Counted from the stretch's first letter, positions 1 to 8,886 are shown. The stretch is 64,000 bases of DNA from DASQHL01 sp963843685 (GCA_963843685.1 CAWJLO010000005.1:62001-126000), one strand, 5' to 3'. Program-made: numbers and translations. The notes: generated by a model not told the origin, from the sequence alone.

Positions 1-481
1 CGAACGTGAGCCCCTTGAAGTACGCCAGCTCGATCGCCGCGCGCTGGTCCTCCGGCAAGCGCGACACCGCCCGCCGGATCTCGTCCCGGCGCAGTCCCCC
101 GTAGACGTCCGCAAAGACGTCGACGTCCGCCGCCAGCATCCACGCCTCGTCCAGCTGCGTCGTCTTCTGGCGGTTGACGGGCCGCCGCAGCCGGTCGATC
201 GCCCGGTTGTGCACGATCGAGAGCAGCCACGGCCGCGCCAGCCCGACCCGCCCGTCGTACGTGCCGGCGTGCCGCCAGATCGACAGGAACGCGTCCTGCA
301 CGACCTCTTCCGCTGTCTCCATGTTCGCAAGCATGCGGTACGCCAGCGTGAACGCCCTCCGGCTGTGCCGGTCGTACAACGCCCCCAACGCCTCCACGTC
401 TCCACTGGAGATGCCGGCGAGCAACTCCTCGTCCGTCGGCTCGATCTGGCGCGCGTCCAGCATCTGCGGCCTGCTATCCAT
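1..481 (-). CDS. ECF-type RNA polymerase sigma factor (3' end outside window)
   Basis: The minus strand is open from an ATG at 481 to the window edge. The first 160 residues show sigma region 2 (DRHSRRAFTLAYRMLANMET, then EEVVQDAFLSIWRHAGTYD), the region 2.4-like RPWLLSIVHNRAIDRLRR, and the start of region 4 (RRAVSRLPEDQRAAIELAYF KGLTF). This is a typical SigK/RpoE-like ECF factor, which directs RNA polymerase to a stress regulon. Region 4 is cut by the edge, and any anti-sigma gene would lie to the left. Upstream, 482-744 holds no gene; I see only the start regions of this gene and of lipB. Confidence 0.9.
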   Translation of the reverse strand, partial: MDSRPQMLDARQIEPTDEELLAGISSGDVEALGALYDRHSRRAFTLAYRMLANMETAEEVVQDAFLSIWRHAGTYDGRVGLARPWLLSIVHNRAIDRLRRPVNRQKTTQLDEAWMLAADVDVFADVYGGLRRDEIRRAVSRLPEDQRAAIELAYFKGLTF

Positions 482-744
482 ACGTCATCGCGGCCCGGCC
501 CGATCACGCGTGCCAGAAATGCCCGCCCGATCCGGCGCTATGGTTCGACTATGCGCTTCAACACCTCATTTGTGCAATACGTCACAATGCGTGCCACGCA
601 TAGCGCGCAGCACCCCGCCATCTCCAAGCAGGCCTCGGGGTCTCACCGATGACCATGTCCGGCTCGCCTACCGACACCTTCCGGGAGTGGCACGAAGCGT
701 GTGATATGCTCACTGTAGATTCGAAATCTCGGAAGACAGGCCGT

Positions 745-1422
745 TTGGGAACCCGCTACACCCTGCTCCGGCCCGGATTGACTCCCTACCAGGACGCCTG
801 GCAGCTTCAGCGAAGCACGGCCGATCGCGTACGTGAAGGCGCCCCGCCGGCCCTCATCCTCCTCGAGCATCCGCCCGTCTACACGCTCGGCGTGCGAGGC
901 AACGACGAGCATCTGCTCCTCAGCCAGGAGGCCTACCTCGCCCGCGGCGCCGAAGTCGTTCGCAGCGACCGCGGCGGTGACGTCACCTTCCACGGCCCCG
1001 GCCAGCTTGTCGGCTATCCCGTCATGAACCTCCGTGCGTGGGGCCAGGGCCCCGTCTGGTACGTGCGCGGCCTCGAATCGATCCTCATCGACGTGCTCGC
1101 CCGCTTCGGCATCGCCGGGGCTCGCGCCGAGGGCCGCCCGGGCGTCTGGGTCGGCAGCGAGAAGGTCGCCGCCATCGGTGTCCGCGTCTCCCGCGGCGTC
1201 ACGACACACGGCTTCGCCCTCAACGTCAACACGGATCTCTCGTACTTCGCCCACATCGTCCCCTGCGGCCTGCCGGACGCCGGTGTGACGTCGATGCAGC
1301 GCCTCACCGGCGAGACCTTCGACATGGACGAGGTCGAGCGGGAGACCGCGGCCGCGTTCGAGCGGCAGTTCGGCCTCGAAGAGGCCGTGCCTGAGATGGC
1401 GGAGGTGGCCGGTGGTCGCTGA
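745..1422 (+). CDS. lipB: Octanoyl-[acyl-carrier-protein]:protein N-octanoyltransferase LipB
   Basis: LipB transfers octanoyl from acyl carrier protein to the lipoyl domain of E2 enzymes. The family core is clear: LEHPPVYTLGVRG, then RSDRGGDVTFHGPGQLVGYP, the Lys of SEKVAAIGVRVSRGVTTHG, and the catalytic Cys in PCGLPDAGVTSM. I start at TTG 745 because the residues from there (LGTRYTLLRPGLTPYQDAW) match a LipB N-terminus and a TATGCT hexamer lies upstream at 705-710. In-frame ATGs at 649 and 706 would add sequence unlike the family. The 3' end overlaps lipA by 11 bases, so the two are translationally coupled in an operon with the pyruvate dehydrogenase genes. Confidence 0.9.
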   Translation: MGTRYTLLRPGLTPYQDAWQLQRSTADRVREGAPPALILLEHPPVYTLGVRGNDEHLLLSQEAYLARGAEVVRSDRGGDVTFHGPGQLVGYPVMNLRAWGQGPVWYVRGLESILIDVLARFGIAGARAEGRPGVWVGSEKVAAIGVRVSRGVTTHGFALNVNTDLSYFAHIVPCGLPDAGVTSMQRLTGETFDMDEVERETAAAFERQFGLEEAVPEMAEVAGGR

Positions 1423-2341
1423 AACGCGCCCCGTCCCGCGCAAGCCCGACTGGCTGAAGGTGCGCTTCCCCGGCGGCGAGCGCTACCAGCGCCTCAAGAA
1501 CCTCATGCGCGAGCAGCGGCTCAACACCGTGTGCGAGGACGCCCGCTGCCCGAACATCGGTGAGTGCTGGAACGCCGGCACCGCCACGTTCATGATCCTC
1601 GGCGACGTCTGCACCCGCTCCTGCGGCTTCTGCGCCGTCACCACCGGTCGTCCCGGCGAGATCGATGTCATGGAGCCGTACCGGGTCGCGCAGGCCGTGC
1701 GCGCGCTCGGCCTCGACTACGTCGTCATCACGTCGGTCAACCGCGACGACGTCGTCTCCGGCGGCGCCGAGATCTTCGCAGCCTGCATCAAGGCCATCCG
1801 CCAGATGGACCCCGCCGTGCGCGTCGAGGTGCTCATCCCCGACTTCAAGGGCAACTGGGACGCCCTCGCGACCGTCGTCGACGCGCGGCCGTTCGTGCTG
1901 AACCACAACGTCGAGACCGCACCGCGCCTCTACCACCTCGTGCGCCCGCAGGCGCGCTACGAGCGCTCGCTGGAGCTGATCCGCCGTGCGAAGGACGCCG
2001 CGCCCGACATGCTCACGAAGTCCGGCTTCATGGTGGGGCTCGGAGAGACGAAGGACGAGCTCTTCGCCGTCATGCGCGATCTCCGCGAGCACGGCTGCGA
2101 CATCGTCACCATCGGCCAATACCTCCGTCCGACCGCCGACCACCTGCCCATCGATCGCTATTACGACCCGTCGGAGTACGAAGCGTTCCGCGCATACGGC
2201 CGCGATCTCGGCTTCACGCACGTCGAGGCCGGCCCGCTCGTGCGGTCCTCGTACCACGCCGAGAAGCAGGCGGCCGATAAGCGGGCCCGCATCCGAGACG
2301 CGCGCGACACGATCCCGCTGGAGCAGGTGCACCGTGGCTGA
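1412..2341 (+). CDS. lipA: Lipoyl synthase LipA
   Basis: This is a 309-residue radical SAM enzyme that inserts two sulfurs into protein-bound octanoyl groups. The radical SAM cluster is CTRSCGFC (C-x3-C-x2-C), and the family's auxiliary cluster cysteines are in CEDARCPNIGECW. The ends TIGQYLRPTADHLP and HVEAGPLVRSSYHAEKQ are typical of LipA. Start is GTG 1412, overlapping the lipB stop; the 3' end overlaps lpdA by 8 bases. With LipB it gives a complete de novo lipoylation route in the same transcript as the E2 substrate. Confidence 0.96.
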   Translation: MVAETRPVPRKPDWLKVRFPGGERYQRLKNLMREQRLNTVCEDARCPNIGECWNAGTATFMILGDVCTRSCGFCAVTTGRPGEIDVMEPYRVAQAVRALGLDYVVITSVNRDDVVSGGAEIFAACIKAIRQMDPAVRVEVLIPDFKGNWDALATVVDARPFVLNHNVETAPRLYHLVRPQARYERSLELIRRAKDAAPDMLTKSGFMVGLGETKDELFAVMRDLREHGCDIVTIGQYLRPTADHLPIDRYYDPSEYEAFRAYGRDLGFTHVEAGPLVRSSYHAEKQAADKRARIRDARDTIPLEQVHRG

Positions 2342-3719
2342 GTACGACATCGCCATCATCGGCGGCGGCCCCGGCGGTTACGTGGCGGCCATCCGCGCCG
2401 CCCAGCTCAAGCAGCGCGTCGTCCTGATCGAGAAGGAGCGCGTAGGCGGCCTCTGCCTCAACTGGGGCTGCATCCCCAGCAAGGCGCTGCTCTGGAACGC
2501 CGAGGTCGTCAACCTGGTGCGCGACGGCGACACCTACGGCGTGGCGTTCGACAACGTCCGCTTCGACATGGCGAAGGCCATCGACCGCAGCCGCGAGATC
2601 GTCGACCAGATGGTGAAGGGCGTCGAATTCCTGCTCTCCAAGAACGGCGTAACGGTGATCACGGGCGAGGCCACCTTCGTTTCGCCGAAACGGCTGCGCG
2701 TCAACGGCGAGACCGTCGACGCGCGCAACGTCATCATCGCCACAGGCGCGCGCCCGCGCACGCTCCCCGGCCTCGAGACCGACGGCGAGACCATCATCAA
2801 CAGCCGCGGCGCCCTCGCGCTCAAAGAGCAGCCCGAGAAGGTCGTCATCATCGGCGGCGGCCCGATCGGCGTCGAGTTCGCGCAGTTCTGGCGCGCCTAC
2901 GGCGTCGACGTGACGATCCTGGAGGCGCTCGACCACCTGCTCCCGCTCGAGGACGAGGAGATCAGCATCCAGCTCGAGCGTGCGTACAAGAAGCAGGGAA
3001 TCAAGTTCGTCACCGGCGCGCAGGTGGCGGGCGCGAAGGCCGCGAATGGCCGCGCCACGGTCGAGTTCACCGCGAAGGGCAAGGAGCAGCAGCTCGATGC
3101 CGATAAGGTGCTCGTGGGAATCGGCTTCGAGGCCAACGTCGCCGCCCTCGGCATCGACAAGCTCGGCTTGAAGACGGAGCGCGGCTGGCTGCCGACTGGC
3201 GCCGGCCTCACCACCGGCGTCGACGGCGTCTACGCCATCGGCGACGTCACGGGGCTGATGAACCTCGCGCACGTCGCCTCCGCACAGGGCGTCATGCTCG
3301 TGGAGCGGCTCGCCGGCCTCGAGTCGCCGGAGCTCGAGTACCGGAAGCTGCCGCGCGCGACCTACAGCCAGCCCGAGGTGGCGAGCGTCGGCCTCACCGA
3401 GCGCCAGGCCCGCGACGAGGGATTCGAAGTCAAGATCGGCAAGTTCCCCGTCCGCGCCAACGGCCGCGCCAAGGCGCTGAACGCCACGGACGGCGTCATC
3501 AAGATCATCGCGGATGCCGCTACAAACGAGACGCTGGGTATCCACATGGTCGGCCCTATGGTCACGGAACTGCTCGCCGAGGCGTCGCTCGGCATGACGC
3601 TGGAGACGACGCCGCGCGAGCTGGGCTGGACCGTCGCCGCGCACCCGACGATCGGCGAGACCGTGAAGGAAGCGGCGCTCGCCGTCAACGGCGAGGCCAT
3701 CCACTTCTGGACCGAGTAG
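2334..3719 (+). CDS. lpdA: Dihydrolipoyl dehydrogenase (E3)
   Basis: This is a 461-residue flavoprotein disulfide reductase that reoxidises dihydrolipoyl groups with NAD+. The N-terminal FAD site is IAIIGGGPGGYVAAIRAAQ. The redox disulfide is GGLCLNWGCIPSK (C-x4-C). The NAD site is VVIIGGGPIGVEFAQFW, a second FAD motif ends in VYAIGDVTG, and the C-terminal His-Glu pair is in HPTIGETVKEAAL. Start is GTG 2334 inside the lipA 3' end; the reading frame is open further upstream but that part is unrelated in sequence. It lies directly upstream of the E1 and E2 genes, so it is most likely the E3 of that complex. Confidence 0.95.
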   Translation: MAEYDIAIIGGGPGGYVAAIRAAQLKQRVVLIEKERVGGLCLNWGCIPSKALLWNAEVVNLVRDGDTYGVAFDNVRFDMAKAIDRSREIVDQMVKGVEFLLSKNGVTVITGEATFVSPKRLRVNGETVDARNVIIATGARPRTLPGLETDGETIINSRGALALKEQPEKVVIIGGGPIGVEFAQFWRAYGVDVTILEALDHLLPLEDEEISIQLERAYKKQGIKFVTGAQVAGAKAANGRATVEFTAKGKEQQLDADKVLVGIGFEANVAALGIDKLGLKTERGWLPTGAGLTTGVDGVYAIGDVTGLMNLAHVASAQGVMLVERLAGLESPELEYRKLPRATYSQPEVASVGLTERQARDEGFEVKIGKFPVRANGRAKALNATDGVIKIIADAATNETLGIHMVGPMVTELLAEASLGMTLETTPRELGWTVAAHPTIGETVKEAALAVNGEAIHFWTE

Positions 3720-3775
3720 TCGCGGCCGAACTCAGAACAGGACAAGCGGGCCACAGGCCCGAGGGACGGAGCGAG

Positions 3776-4786
3776 ATGACACAGACCATGGACGAGCAAA
3801 CCGCCGCCGGCGTCGCCGCCCCTGATCGGCCGGCGCTCCTCGAGACGATGATCCGCATCCGCCGCTTCGAGGAGAAGGCTGCGGAGATGTACGCCCGCGG
3901 CCGCATCAAGGGCTTCCTCCACCTCTACATCGGCGAGGAGGCGGTCGGCACCGGCGCGATCGGCGCGCTGCGCCCGAACGACTACATCGTCAGCCACTAC
4001 CGCGAGCACGGCCACGCCCTCGCCCGCGGGCTCGACCCCAGGCGCGTCATGGCGGAGCTCTGCGGCCGCGAGACCGGTGTCAGCGGCGGCCGCGGCGGGT
4101 CCATGCACCTCTTCGACGTCGAGAAGTCGTTCATGGGCGGCTACGCCATCGTCGCCGGCCACATGCCGCTCGCCTGCGGCCTCGCTCTCGCCGAGCAGTA
4201 CAAGGGCACCGACCGCATCGTCGTCAACTTCATCGGCGACGGCGCTGTGAACGAGGGCGAGTTCCACGAGGCGCTCAACCTCGCCTCCGTCTGGAAGCTG
4301 CCCGTGCTCTTCATCAACGAGAACAACCTCTACGGCATGGGCACCGACGTCCGTCGCGTCTCCGCCGTGATCGAGATCTACAAGCGCGCCGACGCCTACG
4401 CCATGCCCGCCGAGCAGGTCGACGGCATGGACGTGCTGGAGATGCACTCCACCGTCAGCCGCCTCGCCCACCGCATCCGCGCCGGCGAAGGTCCGGCCTT
4501 CCTGGAAGCGATCTGTTACCGCTTCCGCGGCCACTCGATGGCCGACGCCGAGCTGTACCGCACGAAGCAGGAGGTCGAGCAGTGGCGCATGCTCGACCCC
4601 ATCCGTCGCCTGTCGGAGCAGATGCTCGCCGACGGCGCCATCCACCAATCGGACATCGACGCCATGCAGGCGCGCGCCGACGAGATGGCCGACGCCGCCG
4701 CGCGCTTCGCCGAGGAGAGCGCGCCGCCCTCGCTCGACACCCTGCATCGATACGTCTACAAGGAGAAGGAGCGCAACGGTGCCTGA
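3776..4786 (+). CDS. pdhA: Pyruvate dehydrogenase E1 component, alpha subunit
   Basis: This is a 336-residue thiamine-diphosphate-dependent E1 alpha subunit. The TPP/Mg motif is GDGAVNEGEFHEALNLASVW followed by ENN, and the substrate-channel region is YREHGHALARGLDP and GGRGGSMH. The region after YRFRGHSMADAELYR resembles the mobile phosphorylation loop. The 3' end overlaps pdhB by 8 bases. Pyruvate is the likeliest substrate because of the linked lpd and E2 genes, but acetoin or branched-chain 2-oxoacids cannot be excluded from sequence alone. Confidence 0.92.
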   Translation: MTQTMDEQTAAGVAAPDRPALLETMIRIRRFEEKAAEMYARGRIKGFLHLYIGEEAVGTGAIGALRPNDYIVSHYREHGHALARGLDPRRVMAELCGRETGVSGGRGGSMHLFDVEKSFMGGYAIVAGHMPLACGLALAEQYKGTDRIVVNFIGDGAVNEGEFHEALNLASVWKLPVLFINENNLYGMGTDVRRVSAVIEIYKRADAYAMPAEQVDGMDVLEMHSTVSRLAHRIRAGEGPAFLEAICYRFRGHSMADAELYRTKQEVEQWRMLDPIRRLSEQMLADGAIHQSDIDAMQARADEMADAAARFAEESAPPSLDTLHRYVYKEKERNGA

Positions 4787-5750
4787 GATCAACTACCGCG
4801 AAGCGCTCCGCCAGACGCTCCACTACCAGCTCAAGAACGACGAGCGCGTGTTCCTCATGGGCGAGGACATCGGCGCCTACGGTGGCTCCTACGCCGTCAC
4901 GAAGGGATTCCTCGAGGAGTTCGGCGAGCGCCGCGTGAAGGACACGCCCATCGCGGAGTCCGTCGTCGTCGGCACCGGGATCGGCGCCGCGATGGCCGGT
5001 TTGAAGCCGATGGTCGAGCTGATGACCATCAACTTCAGCCTGCTCGCCATCGACCAGATCGTCAACAACGCCTCGAAGCTCTACTACATGTCCAACGGCC
5101 AGATCAATGTACCCATCGTCATCCGCATGGCCGGCGGCGCCGGCAGCCAGCTCGGTGCCCAGCACTCACACAGCCTCGAGAGCTGGTACGCGCACGTCCC
5201 CGGCCTCAAAGTCGTCGTCCCGGCGACGCCGTACGACGCCAAGGGCCTGTTGATGAGCGCGTTCGACGACGAGAACCCCGTCATCTTCATCGAGCACACC
5301 GCCCTCTATACGCAGAAGGGTGAGGTGCCGGAAGAGCCGTACCGCATCCCCTTCGGCGAGGCCGAGATCTACCGCGCCGGCACCGACGTCACGCTGATCG
5401 CCTACTCCGGCAGCGTGCGTCAGGCATGGCGCGCCGCGGACCAACTCGCGACTGAGGGCATCTCCTGTGAGGTGATCAACCTCCGCACGCTCCGCCCGCT
5501 CGACGTCGACACGATCCTCGGCTCCGTAAAGAAGACGAACCGCGTCATCGTCATCGAGGACGACTGGGAGTTCGGCGGCTTCGGCGGTGAGATCGCCGCC
5601 ATCATCCAGGAGCGCGCCTTTGACGATCTCGACAGCCCCGTCCTCCGCTGCTCCGGCGCCGACGTCCCGATGCCGTACGCCGGCGCGCTCGAACAGGCCG
5701 CGCTACCGCAGGAGGCGGACATCATCCGCCTGGTCAAGAGCATGGTGTAG
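4779..5750 (+). CDS. pdhB: Pyruvate dehydrogenase E1 component, beta subunit
   Basis: This 323-residue transketolase-like beta subunit completes the alpha2beta2 E1. Markers are VFLMGEDIGAYGGSYAVTKG, DTPIAESVVVGTGIGAAMAG, GAGSQLGAQHSHSLESWYAH and the C-terminal half INLRTLRPLDVDTI. GTG 4779 is used, within the pdhA end, indicating coupled and equimolar synthesis. The E2 gene follows after 8 bases. Confidence 0.94.
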   Translation: MPEINYREALRQTLHYQLKNDERVFLMGEDIGAYGGSYAVTKGFLEEFGERRVKDTPIAESVVVGTGIGAAMAGLKPMVELMTINFSLLAIDQIVNNASKLYYMSNGQINVPIVIRMAGGAGSQLGAQHSHSLESWYAHVPGLKVVVPATPYDAKGLLMSAFDDENPVIFIEHTALYTQKGEVPEEPYRIPFGEAEIYRAGTDVTLIAYSGSVRQAWRAADQLATEGISCEVINLRTLRPLDVDTILGSVKKTNRVIVIEDDWEFGGFGGEIAAIIQERAFDDLDSPVLRCSGADVPMPYAGALEQAALPQEADIIRLVKSMV

Positions 5751-5758
5751 GTGCAACG

Positions 5759-7033
5759 ATGATCTCTGAAGTCGTCATGCCCCAGATGGGTGCCGACATG
5801 ACCGAAGGCACGATCGTCCGCTGGCTCAAGGCGGAGGGCGATCCCGTCGAGCGCGGCGAGATCATCGCCGAGATCGAGACCGACAAGGCCAACGTCGAGA
5901 TCGAGGCGTTCGACAGCGGCATCTTCCGCAAGATCATCCACCAGGAGGGCGACGTCGTCCCCGTGGAAGGACTCATCGCGGTGATCGCCGGCGCAGACGA
6001 CGACATCTCCCGGTACGAGACCGGCGCGCCTGCCACCGCCCCGAAAAGCGCCGCGGCATCCGCCGCACCCGCATCGACGACCGCGGTCGCGCCGCCGCCC
6101 GCACCCGCGCCCACCGCGCCTTCCGGCGCTGGCAACGGTCGCCTGCGCGTCTCGCCCGTCGCTCGCCGCATCGCCGACGAGCGCGGCATCGACCTTCGCC
6201 AGGTGCACGGCACCGGCCCCGACGGCCGCATCGTCAAGCGCGATCTCGAGCAGTTCGCCGCCGTCAATCCGGCCGCGAGGACCGCTGCGCCCGCTCCATC
6301 CCGCCCGGCTCCCGCGCCCGCCCCGACGTCGGCTCCGCGCGCCGTGCCCGGAGCCCCGCTCACCTTGAGCAAGATGCGCCAGACCATCGCCCGGCGCATG
6401 GCCGCCAGCAAGCGCGAGGCCCCGCACTACTACCTGCTCGTCGATATCGACATGACGGCCGCGCTCGCGTTCCGCAAGGACGCCAACGCGTCCCTCACCG
6501 ACGACGCGGCGCGCATCAGCATCAACGACATGATCGTGCGGGCCTGCGCGCTCGCCCTCCAGCGCCATCCCGCGTTCAACGTCAGCGCGGACGGCGACGG
6601 CTTCACGCAGCAGTCAGCCCAGAACGTCTGCATCGCCATCGCGTTGGACGAAGGGTTGATCGCGCCCGCCGTGCTGGATGCGGGATCGAAGACGCTCGCG
6701 CAGATCGCCGTCGCCACGAAGGATCTCGTCGCCCGCGCGAAGGGTGGCGCGCTCAAGCCCGACGAGATCACTGCCGGCACCTTCTCGATCACCAACCTTG
6801 GCGCCTACGGCATCGAGACGCTCATCGGCATCATCCAGCCGCCGCAGACGGCCATCCTCGGCGTCGGCAGCGTCGCGCAGCAGCCCGTCGCTCGTGACGG
6901 TCAGGTGATGGTGCGCGACGTGATGAAGGTGGCGCTCTCCGCCGACCACCGCGTGACGGACGGCGCGCTCGGCGCCCAGTTCCTGGCCGAGATCAAACAC
7001 CTGCTCGAGCAGCCGCTGCTGCTCGTGCTCTGA
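5759..7033 (+). CDS. pdhC: Dihydrolipoamide acetyltransferase (E2) with one lipoyl domain
   Basis: This 424-residue protein carries one lipoyl domain (about residues 1-77; lipoyl Lys in EIETDKANVEIEA), an Ala/Pro-rich linker, a peripheral subunit-binding domain (about 125-160, RVSPVARRIADERGIDLRQV), a second Ala/Pro linker, and the catalytic domain (about 200-424). The catalytic domain ends with the active-site signature DHRVTDG. It transfers the acyl group from E1-bound TPP to CoA and forms the core of the complex. It is the last gene of the lip-pdh operon; the next gene is on the other strand. Confidence 0.93.
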   Translation: MISEVVMPQMGADMTEGTIVRWLKAEGDPVERGEIIAEIETDKANVEIEAFDSGIFRKIIHQEGDVVPVEGLIAVIAGADDDISRYETGAPATAPKSAAASAAPASTTAVAPPPAPAPTAPSGAGNGRLRVSPVARRIADERGIDLRQVHGTGPDGRIVKRDLEQFAAVNPAARTAAPAPSRPAPAPAPTSAPRAVPGAPLTLSKMRQTIARRMAASKREAPHYYLLVDIDMTAALAFRKDANASLTDDAARISINDMIVRACALALQRHPAFNVSADGDGFTQQSAQNVCIAIALDEGLIAPAVLDAGSKTLAQIAVATKDLVARAKGGALKPDEITAGTFSITNLGAYGIETLIGIIQPPQTAILGVGSVAQQPVARDGQVMVRDVMKVALSADHRVTDGALGAQFLAEIKHLLEQPLLLVL

Positions 7034-7042
7034 CCGCCCAGC

Positions 7043-7393
7043 CTACTGCTGCACCAGCACGATCGGATTGCCCTCCGGGTCGGCGACGCCCGCGATCGTC
7101 GGCCCGCCTGGAATGTCGAACCGCTGCGCCGTCTGCGTGCCGCCGAGTTCCTTCGCCCGCGCGATCGATTCGTCGAGATCGCGCACCTGGATGTAGAGCG
7201 TCACGCCCGGTAACGCGTGCTGCAGGATATGCCCCTCGATCTGCGGCGGCGCCCCGACGCCGGGCGCGATCGTCATGATCGGTCCGTCGGCGATCTTCCA
7301 GTTGAACATCGCGCTGTAGAAGGCCCGCATCGCCTGCGGATCCTTCGCCCTGATCTCCCAGTGGACAACGGGCCGCGCCCAGTCGTCAGCCAT
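7043..7393 (-). CDS. VOC (glyoxalase/bleomycin-resistance fold) family protein
   Basis: This 116-residue protein is a single VOC unit: VVHWEIRAKDPQAMRAFYSAMF near the start, then TLYIQVRDLDESIARAKELG and ADPEGNPIVLVQQ at the end. VOC proteins bind a metal and act on small molecules, but the substrate cannot be told from this sequence. ATG 7393 is chosen because AAGGAG precedes it by a good spacing; an upstream in-frame ATG at 7411 has none. It sits downstream of another VOC gene on the same strand, suggesting a small operon. Confidence 0.8.
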   Translation of the reverse strand: MADDWARPVVHWEIRAKDPQAMRAFYSAMFNWKIADGPIMTIAPGVGAPPQIEGHILQHALPGVTLYIQVRDLDESIARAKELGGTQTAQRFDIPGGPTIAGVADPEGNPIVLVQQ

Positions 7394-7462
7394 GCCGCGC
7401 TCCTTCCGCATTCCGTGAACGACGGCATGGTACGCGCCCGGGCGCGCCCGCGGAACGCCTCA

Positions 7463-7816
7463 TCAGCCCATGCTGCCGGCCTTCAGGATCCCGACGACGT
7501 TCCCGTCGGCGTCCTGGAACTGCGCGATCGAGGGCCCACCCGGCACGTCCATCGGCGGCATCACGGTCTTGCCGCCCAGATCCTCGGCCTTCTTCAGCGT
7601 CGCCGCCAGGTCCGCCACCTCGACGTACACGGTCACCATCGGGTTGCCCTGCGCCTGCGCCAACCCCCCGCCGATCCCGGCCGACTCCCCGTTGACCATG
7701 CCGTAGTTCATCGGGTTGTTCGCGTCGACGTTCCAGTCGAAGAGCTTCGCGTAGAAGTCCTGCGTCTTCTTCGCGTCTTTCCCCAGGATCTCGAAATGCA
7801 CGACCTTCTGTCCCAT
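7463..7816 (-). CDS. VOC (glyoxalase/bleomycin-resistance fold) family protein
   Basis: This 117-residue protein is another single VOC unit, beginning KVVHFEILGKDAKKTQDFYA and ending with QFQDADGNVVGILKAGSMG. It is clearly paralogous to the gene at 7043-7393. ATG 7816 follows a GAGGAGG ribosome-binding site. It is divergent from the HxlR-type regulator at 8029 across a 212-base gap with two inverted repeats, so it is the probable regulatory target. Substrate unknown. Confidence 0.82.
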   Translation of the reverse strand: MGQKVVHFEILGKDAKKTQDFYAKLFDWNVDANNPMNYGMVNGESAGIGGGLAQAQGNPMVTVYVEVADLAATLKKAEDLGGKTVMPPMDVPGGPSIAQFQDADGNVVGILKAGSMG

Positions 7817-7912
7817 GTCTGCGTCCTCCTCTGACGTAATTGCGCCGCGCTGCACTGCGCCGCATCTCACTTGCGCCGCATCCGCTGCGGGCGCACGTTG
7901 CCGAGTTCGTTG

Positions 7913-7972
7913 CCACGTCGCGACGTGGTCGCCTGCCGCGGGCCTTCCCGCGGTGGGTGCAAATCGTATAGT
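7913..7972. promoter_or_regulatory. Divergent promoter region with two inverted repeats
   Basis: Between the VOC gene and the HxlR gene there is a perfect 16-base palindrome, CCACGTCGCGACGTGG (7913-7928), and a second inverted repeat with CCGCGGG arms around CCTT (7936-7953). A TATAGT hexamer (7967-7972, plus) and its overlapping opposite-strand TATACG (7970-7965) follow. The palindromes are candidate operators for the HxlR protein; this is inference from position and symmetry. Confidence 0.45.
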
Positions 7973-8028
7973 GACTGCGACCGCGTCGTCAACCCGTGTT
8001 AATATCTTCGCGCGAGAGGGGATCGAGG

Positions 8029-8409
8029 GTGACTCGCAGCTACGACCAGCAGTGTCCGATCGCGCGCACGCTCGACCTCGTCGGCGACCGCTGGACGCTG
8101 CTCATCGTCCGCGATCTCTTCTTCGGCAGGAGCAGGTTCAAGGAGTTTCTCGAACTCTCGCCGGGCATGCCCACGCGCATGCTCTCCGAACGGCTCAAAT
8201 GGCTCGAGGCGAACGGGCTCGTAGAGCGAAGCGTCTACTCAACGCATCCCCTGCGTGCCGACTACCGTCTCACCTCCGTTGGACGCTCCCTGCGCCCGGT
8301 GATGGAGGCGCTCGTCGACTGGGGGCTCGAGCACGCGGTCGCGCCAGAAGAGCACGACGAGGTCCTCGAGAAGATTGAACGAATGACGGCCGGAATGGAG
8401 CCGCGCTAG
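8029..8409 (+). CDS. HxlR-family winged-helix transcriptional regulator
   Basis: This 126-residue protein shows the HxlR signature: CPIARTLDLVGDRWTLLIVRDLFFG, then FKEFLELSPGMPTRMLSERL and LEANGLVERSVYS. The usual Cys near the N-terminus (QQCPIA), used as a redox or electrophile sensor in some family members, is present. GTG 8029 follows GAGAGGGG and starts the recognisable domain. It is divergent from the two VOC genes, which suggests control of electrophile or aldehyde handling; that is inference. Its stop overlaps the convergent cyclic-nucleotide-binding gene. Confidence 0.88.
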   Translation: MTRSYDQQCPIARTLDLVGDRWTLLIVRDLFFGRSRFKEFLELSPGMPTRMLSERLKWLEANGLVERSVYSTHPLRADYRLTSVGRSLRPVMEALVDWGLEHAVAPEEHDEVLEKIERMTAGMEPR

Positions 8410-8834
8410 AACGCCGCCAGGCGCGCCTCGACCTCACGCAGCCGCCGGCTCAGCACCGGTAGCATCGCCACCGCCATGTGCGGGTTGGTCTGGAGTTCCG
8501 CCACGAAGTCCCAGCGGGACAGCACCAGGCACGTCGTGTCTTCGAGCGTCGTGATCGTCGCCGCGCGCGGCGCCCCGTCGAGCAGCGCCATCTCTCCGAA
8601 GGTCTGCCCCGGGCCGAGCGTGTTCAACATCTGTGCCTTCTTGCCGCTGCCCTGGACCACCTCCACCTTCCCTTTGATGATGACGAAGAACGCGACCGCC
8701 TGCTCGCCCTCTTTGACGATCGTCTCGCCCTTCTTGTAAGAGCGCTCCACCACCGCGCGGCCGAGCCGCGTCAGATCCTTGCTGGCGAACTGCGAGAATA
8801 GCTGTACGTTGCGTAGCGCGTCTTCGTGCGGCAT
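8406..8834 (-). CDS. Cyclic-nucleotide-binding (CAP effector-fold) domain protein
   Basis: This 142-residue protein is a stand-alone cNMP-binding domain. It has LFSQFASKDLTRLGRAVVE, GETIVKEGEQAVAFFVIIKG and the phosphate-binding cassette GPGQTFGEMALLDGAPRAAT, whose Arg normally contacts the cyclic phosphate. There is no DNA-binding helix-turn-helix, so it is a sensor or regulatory module rather than a CRP regulator. ATG 8834 is preceded by AGGGGG. A good promoter lies upstream at 8915-8887. Confidence 0.85.
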   Translation of the reverse strand: MPHEDALRNVQLFSQFASKDLTRLGRAVVERSYKKGETIVKEGEQAVAFFVIIKGKVEVVQGSGKKAQMLNTLGPGQTFGEMALLDGAPRAATITTLEDTTCLVLSRWDFVAELQTNPHMAVAMLPVLSRRLREVEARLAAF

Positions 8835-8886
8835 GGAGTGAATCCCCCTGGCTGCCCCGGCCTCGTCGGTCGATGAGGTCGCGCGT

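Noticed and set aside
649..744. Upstream ATG starts for lipB (649 and 706)
   Set aside because: The extra residues do not resemble LipB and a TATGCT hexamer lies inside this stretch; TTG 745 fits better.
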